NCBI GenBank assembly: GCA_018054005.1
Contig: JAGPKI010000017.1
Span: forward strand, 1 to 9,066
DNA: 9,066 bases
Direction: 5' to 3'
DNA from: Caldisericia bacterium
GTDB lineage: Bacteria; Caldisericota; Caldisericia; UBA6126; JAGPKI01
The stretch's first letter is position 1. Each line of letters opens with the position of its first letter. A program made the translations under genes and the position numbers. Shown here piece after piece: positions 5,938 to 9,066 of this stretch. The notes under the pieces were generated by a model. That model searched no databases and was not told where the DNA came from. It saw only the letters and a program-made list of their open reading frames with translations.

Positions 5938-6782
5938 TCGATTTCCAGGCTAAAATCAATTGCTTTAACTGAGTGAGTGATTGAGCCAACTGATATATAG
6001 TCTGGTTTTAATTTTGCATACTCAGAAATATTAGATAAATTTATACCTCCAGATATTTCTATCTCCACTTTTCCTTTTAGATATGATATTGCTTCACTAC
6101 AATCTGAAACTGAGAAATTATCGAGCATTATTATATCTGGAGAATATTTTAGCGCTGTCATAGCTTCTTTAATATTTTTTACTTCTATTTCGATTTTTGT
6201 AAATGGATATTTATTTTTCAAATCCTTTATATTATCTAATGCTACAGATATTCCACCTATTACTTTTATATGATTATCTTTTATCATTATCATATCTGAT
6301 AGGTTAAATCTATGGTTTGACCCGCCACCTGTTACTACCGCATATTTAACCATACTCCTATACAATGGAAGAATTTTTCTTGTATCAAGGAGTTTAACTC
6401 CATAATTACTTGTTATATCTACATAAGCAGAAGTTTGTGTAGCTATACCCGTTAGATATGAAATTAAATTTAAAGATATTCTCTCTCCCTGCAAAATTGC
6501 TCTCGTATTACCATAAATTTTGCAAATTTTATCATCCTTTTGGACTTTATCACCATCTTTAAAAAGTTTTTCGAATTCAATTGTTTTATCTAAACGAGAA
6601 AATATTTCTTTTACGAGATCAATTCCACACAAAATGCAATTTTCTTTACATATGATGTAAGCTATATCTGTAGAGTTTTCTGTTATAAGGTTGCTTGTTG
6701 TTATGTCATCATATGGCATATCTTCTAATAGGGCATATTCTATGAATTGATGATATAAATTGGTGTTCATTTTAGAAATCAT
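5934..6782 (-). CDS. nadC: nicotinate-nucleotide pyrophosphorylase (carboxylating), quinolinate phosphoribosyltransferase
   Basis: NadC joins quinolinate to phosphoribosyl pyrophosphate with loss of CO2, giving nicotinate mononucleotide, the last step of the nadABC route. The 282-residue product is full length: N-terminal LLEDMPYDDITT (18-29), QGERISLNLISYLTGIAT (98-115), active-site LLDTRK (131-136), KYAVVTGGGSNHRFNLSDM (146-164), IKDNHI (167-172), EIEVKN (198-203), IMLDNFS (218-224) and EISGGI (242-247). One departure is seen: the strongly conserved TRKTxPGxR reads TRKILPLYR (134-142), keeping the Arg-Lys pair, the proline and the final arginine. The ATG overlaps the nadB stop by one base (TAATG), with AAAGGAGAT immediately upstream as ribosome binding site. 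It is last in the operon and has no room for a terminator before converging yraN. Confidence 0.96.
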   Translation of the reverse strand: MISKMNTNLYHQFIEYALLEDMPYDDITTSNLITENSTDIAYIICKENCILCGIDLVKEIFSRLDKTIEFEKLFKDGDKVQKDDKICKIYGNTRAILQGERISLNLISYLTGIATQTSAYVDITSNYGVKLLDTRKILPLYRSMVKYAVVTGGGSNHRFNLSDMIMIKDNHIKVIGGISVALDNIKDLKNKYPFTKIEIEVKNIKEAMTALKYSPDIIMLDNFSVSDCSEAISYLKGKVEIEISGGINLSNISEYAKLKPDYISVGSITHSVKAIDFSLEID

Positions 6783-8374
6783 TATCTCCTTTCAATATAT
6801 GAAATTATAGGTATAGCACTTTTTGGGTCACCTGATCTTTTTAAACAAATAGATTTTCTAAAATTTTCAACTGCAGTAGGAAAATCTAATCTAAAGTGCG
6901 ATCCTCTTGATTCCTCTCTTAATAGTGCAGAGGTTGTTAAAAGATAAGATAAGATTATATAACTGTAAATTGATGAGTTTTCATTTGTATCTAAATTCAA
7001 AGCTTCAACGAAGTAAGGTTCTAAATAATTTTTGTAGTTTGTTAAATTTTTGCCATTTCTTTCAATAGAAAGGTATTTCCAATTGTCTTTTTTAATTTCT
7101 TCTTTATCTGGAAAAGCTATTTTCGATTCAAGTTTAGCTGGTGAAGATTTTTGTATTGCAACCTCTCTTTTTCTATCAAATTCTTCCATATTGATTTTTT
7201 GCGCTATTCTTTTGCCAAAAACTAAAGCCTCCGGGAGAGAGTTAGATGCAAGTCTATTTGCTCCATGTAAGCCATTACAGGATACTTCTCCAACTGCAAA
7301 AATACCGTTTATGCTTGTTTCGCCATATATATTTGTTTTTATTCCTCCCATGGTGTAGTGAGCGGCTGGATGAATTAGTATTTTGTCCTTTGTTACGTCT
7401 ATTCCTCTAATTTTACAGTTTTCATATATATTTGGAAAAAGCTTTTTAATTTTTTCTTTTCCAATTATGCTCATATCGAGGTATATATTTTGATTTTTTT
7501 GTTTTTTCATTTCTTCATATATTGCTTTGCTGACAATATCTCTGGAAGCAAGCTCACCTTTAAGGTGATAGTTTTTCATAAAGCGATCCCCTTTACTGTT
7601 TAATAGAATTGCTCCTTCTCCTCTAACTGCTTCTGAAATAAGGAATGGTTCAAATCCTTCTTTGAATAAAACTGTGGGGTGAAACTGAACAAATTCTAAA
7701 TCAGCAAATATTGCTCCAGCCTTGTAAGCAATTGCTGATATGTCGCCAATTACAAATGGATCGTTAGTGCTTTTTTCAAAAATACCTGCATATCCTCCGC
7801 TCGCCAAAACAAGAATTTTTGAGGATAAAACATGAAGTTCATTGTTTTTCAGTATTTGAACTCCGTAATATTTTTTATTTTCATCAACAAATAAGTCATT
7901 TAGATAAGCATGTTCAAGGATTTTAATATTCTTTTTTTGTTGTATAAGACTAAATAGAAATTTAAAAATGCCTTTACCTATTTTATCTCCATCATAATGT
8001 AGGATTCGCCTTACTGAATGAAAACCTTCTAATCCAAGAATATAATTACCTGATTCATCTCTATCAAATTTAAAACCCATATTTTCTAATTCTCGAATTC
8101 TTTCTAATACTTCATTCGTAAAAATGTTAACTACTTGGGTATCATTTAATTCACCACCAGCTGCAATTGTATCTTTAGCATGGAGTAAAGGAGAATCTTC
8201 TTTACCAACTGAAGCCGCCATTCCACCTTCTGCTCTGATAGTATTACAATTATCAACTTTACCCTTTGAAATAATAAGAACATTCAATTTCTCATCCAAA
8301 GATAAGGCAGTATATAAACCGCTAATCCCAGTGCCTACAACTATTACATCAAAATAAGTTTGTTCTTTTTTCAT
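6782..8374 (-). CDS. nadB: L-aspartate oxidase
   Basis: NadB is an FAD enzyme oxidising aspartate to iminoaspartate, which NadA uses at once. The 530-residue length is normal. It has the dinucleotide-binding VVGTGISGLYTALSL (12-26), the flavin-contacting NTIRAEGGMAAS (44-55), and GLEGFHSVRRILH (114-126). The catalytic-domain arginine lies in ELASRDIVSKAI (Arg278). HYTMGG (339-344), GIFAVGEVSCNGLHGANRLASNSLPEAL (two blocks, 357-384) and a C-terminal helical domain with LLREESRGSHFRLDFP (484-499) complete it. The glutamate of GLEG and the HxxR-type pattern separate it from succinate dehydrogenase flavoproteins, as does its place between nadA and nadC. The ATG overlaps the nadA stop by 4 bp (ATGA) without a strong ribosome binding site, suggesting translational coupling that may help hand over the unstable iminoaspartate. 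Confidence 0.97.
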   Translation of the reverse strand: MKKEQTYFDVIVVGTGISGLYTALSLDEKLNVLIISKGKVDNCNTIRAEGGMAASVGKEDSPLLHAKDTIAAGGELNDTQVVNIFTNEVLERIRELENMGFKFDRDESGNYILGLEGFHSVRRILHYDGDKIGKGIFKFLFSLIQQKKNIKILEHAYLNDLFVDENKKYYGVQILKNNELHVLSSKILVLASGGYAGIFEKSTNDPFVIGDISAIAYKAGAIFADLEFVQFHPTVLFKEGFEPFLISEAVRGEGAILLNSKGDRFMKNYHLKGELASRDIVSKAIYEEMKKQKNQNIYLDMSIIGKEKIKKLFPNIYENCKIRGIDVTKDKILIHPAAHYTMGGIKTNIYGETSINGIFAVGEVSCNGLHGANRLASNSLPEALVFGKRIAQKINMEEFDRKREVAIQKSSPAKLESKIAFPDKEEIKKDNWKYLSIERNGKNLTNYKNYLEPYFVEALNLDTNENSSIYSYIILSYLLTTSALLREESRGSHFRLDFPTAVENFRKSICLKRSGDPKSAIPIISYIERR

Positions 8375-9066
8375 TGTTTTGATGATTCTATTTCAAGCAT
8401 TTTTAAGAGTGGGTAACGAGCCTTCTCAAGAATATTTTTTGGAATTTCAATGGTATATCTAAATTCAGATAATGACTTATAAAGAAGTTGTAAGTTTGTC
8501 TTTTTCATATTTGGGCAATATAACTTGGAACTTATTAGAAAAAATTCTTTGTTAGGTACTTCTTTTCTTAGCCTATAAATCATTCCCTCCTCTGTTCCAA
8601 TGAGAAATTTGTTATGTTTTGATTCGCGAGCGTATTTTAACATTCCGCTTGTACCAAAAACAAAATTGCTTATGTCTCTTACCTCTTTTGAACATTCTGG
8701 ATGTACTATAGTGACAGCGTCTGGATGTAGTTCTTTTGCTTTTAATAGATCTTCTTTTGTAAGATTAAAGTGTGTTGGGCAATATCCTTCATATAAAATA
8801 ACTTTTTTATTTGTTTTTTCTGCGACGTAACTACCAAGACCCTTGTCTGGTACGAATATTACTTCCGTGCTATCGATTGAATCCACAATTTTCAAAGCAT
8901 TAGCTGAAGTACAGCATATATCTGACATAGCTTTTATTTCAGCTGAAGAATTTACATAACAGACAGTAGAGGCGTTAGGATATTTTTCTTGGAGCTGTGA
9001 TAGTGAGTTTGAATCTATCATATCTGCCAACGGACATCCTGCATTTAGAGTAGGTATAAGTACATC
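8371..9066 (-). CDS. nadA: quinolinate synthase, 5' end beyond the window
   Basis: NadA condenses iminoaspartate with dihydroxyacetone phosphate to quinolinate using a [4Fe-4S] cluster. The frame stays open to the right edge; 231 residues are visible, probably lacking about the first 70 of a roughly 300-residue protein. The three cluster cysteines are recognisable at visible residues 11 (NAGCPLADM), 96 (GYCPTH) and 184 (LYCPNMKKTNL), spaced 85 and 88, as expected. Other family blocks are VCYVNSSAEIKAMSDICCTS (35-54), FVPDKGLGSY (71-80), VTIVHPEC (118-125) and FVFGTSGMLKYA (136-147). A TTG at 9030 is internal, not the start, because the first cluster motif lies upstream of it. This is the first gene of nadABC; the promoter is outside the window, so any NAD-dependent control cannot be seen. 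Confidence 0.96.
   Translation of the reverse strand, partial: DVLIPTLNAGCPLADMIDSNSLSQLQEKYPNASTVCYVNSSAEIKAMSDICCTSANALKIVDSIDSTEVIFVPDKGLGSYVAEKTNKKVILYEGYCPTHFNLTKEDLLKAKELHPDAVTIVHPECSKEVRDISNFVFGTSGMLKYARESKHNKFLIGTEEGMIYRLRKEVPNKEFFLISSKLYCPNMKKTNLQLLYKSLSEFRYTIEIPKNILEKARYPLLKMLEIESSKQ

Noticed and set aside
8483..8520. HPEC cysteine (visible residue 125) as an iron-sulfur ligand of NadA
   Set aside because: Spacing does not fit. Cysteines 11, 96 and 184 have the expected separations and family contexts, so residue 125 belongs to the HPE substrate-side motif.
8371..9030. nadA starting at TTG 9030
   Set aside because: The frame continues to the window edge, and the cluster motif NAGCPLADM spans this codon, so the TTG is an internal leucine and the gene is truncated by the edge.

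Overview
The window is 9,066 bases of A+T-rich bacterial chromosome. A leading-operon L19 gene, an rnhB gene that can only start at TTG, and very tight gene packing fit a small-genome, A+T-rich bacterium, possibly an anaerobe or thermophile. I cannot name the lineage from sequence alone. No RNA gene, CRISPR array, intact transposon or plasmid function is visible.

Left (1-2884, minus strand): part of a type I restriction-modification locus. An 815-codon hsdM encodes the modification methyltransferase, with a long coiled-coil and acidic C-terminal extension. It is followed after 9 bases by a 123-codon remnant of an AlbA_2 (Schlafen-type AAA_4) regulator. The remnant appears to have lost its whole middle in frame, joining the N-terminal domain to the C-terminal winged helix. 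A tandem 20-bp repeat built on GTGCAA sits at its 3' end. hsdS and hsdR are not in the window and would be expected beyond the left edge.

Middle (2885-5937): a 396-bp A+T-rich divergent intergenic region carries a strong candidate promoter for a plus-strand housekeeping cluster: rplS (ribosomal protein L19), lepB (signal peptidase I), rnhB (RNase HII), a membrane-anchored NERD-domain protein, and a YraN/UPF0102 protein. Genes are 10 bp or less apart or overlap, so this reads as one operon. The usual rplS neighbour, trmD, is absent; the restriction-modification locus occupies that side. The yraN start region is an 18-bp tandem duplication containing two in-frame ATG codons.

Right (5934-9066, minus strand): nadA-nadB-nadC, the de novo route from aspartate to nicotinate mononucleotide through iminoaspartate and quinolinate. 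nadA overlaps nadB by 4 bp (ATGA) and nadB overlaps nadC by 1 bp (TAATG). nadA is cut by the right edge. The 3' end of nadC overlaps the 3' end of yraN by 4 bp, so the two convergent operons meet with no space for a terminator.

I found no clear new system. The observations most worth a second look are the internally deleted AlbA_2 regulator beside hsdM, the membrane-anchored NERD protein inserted between rnhB and yraN, and the duplicated yraN start.
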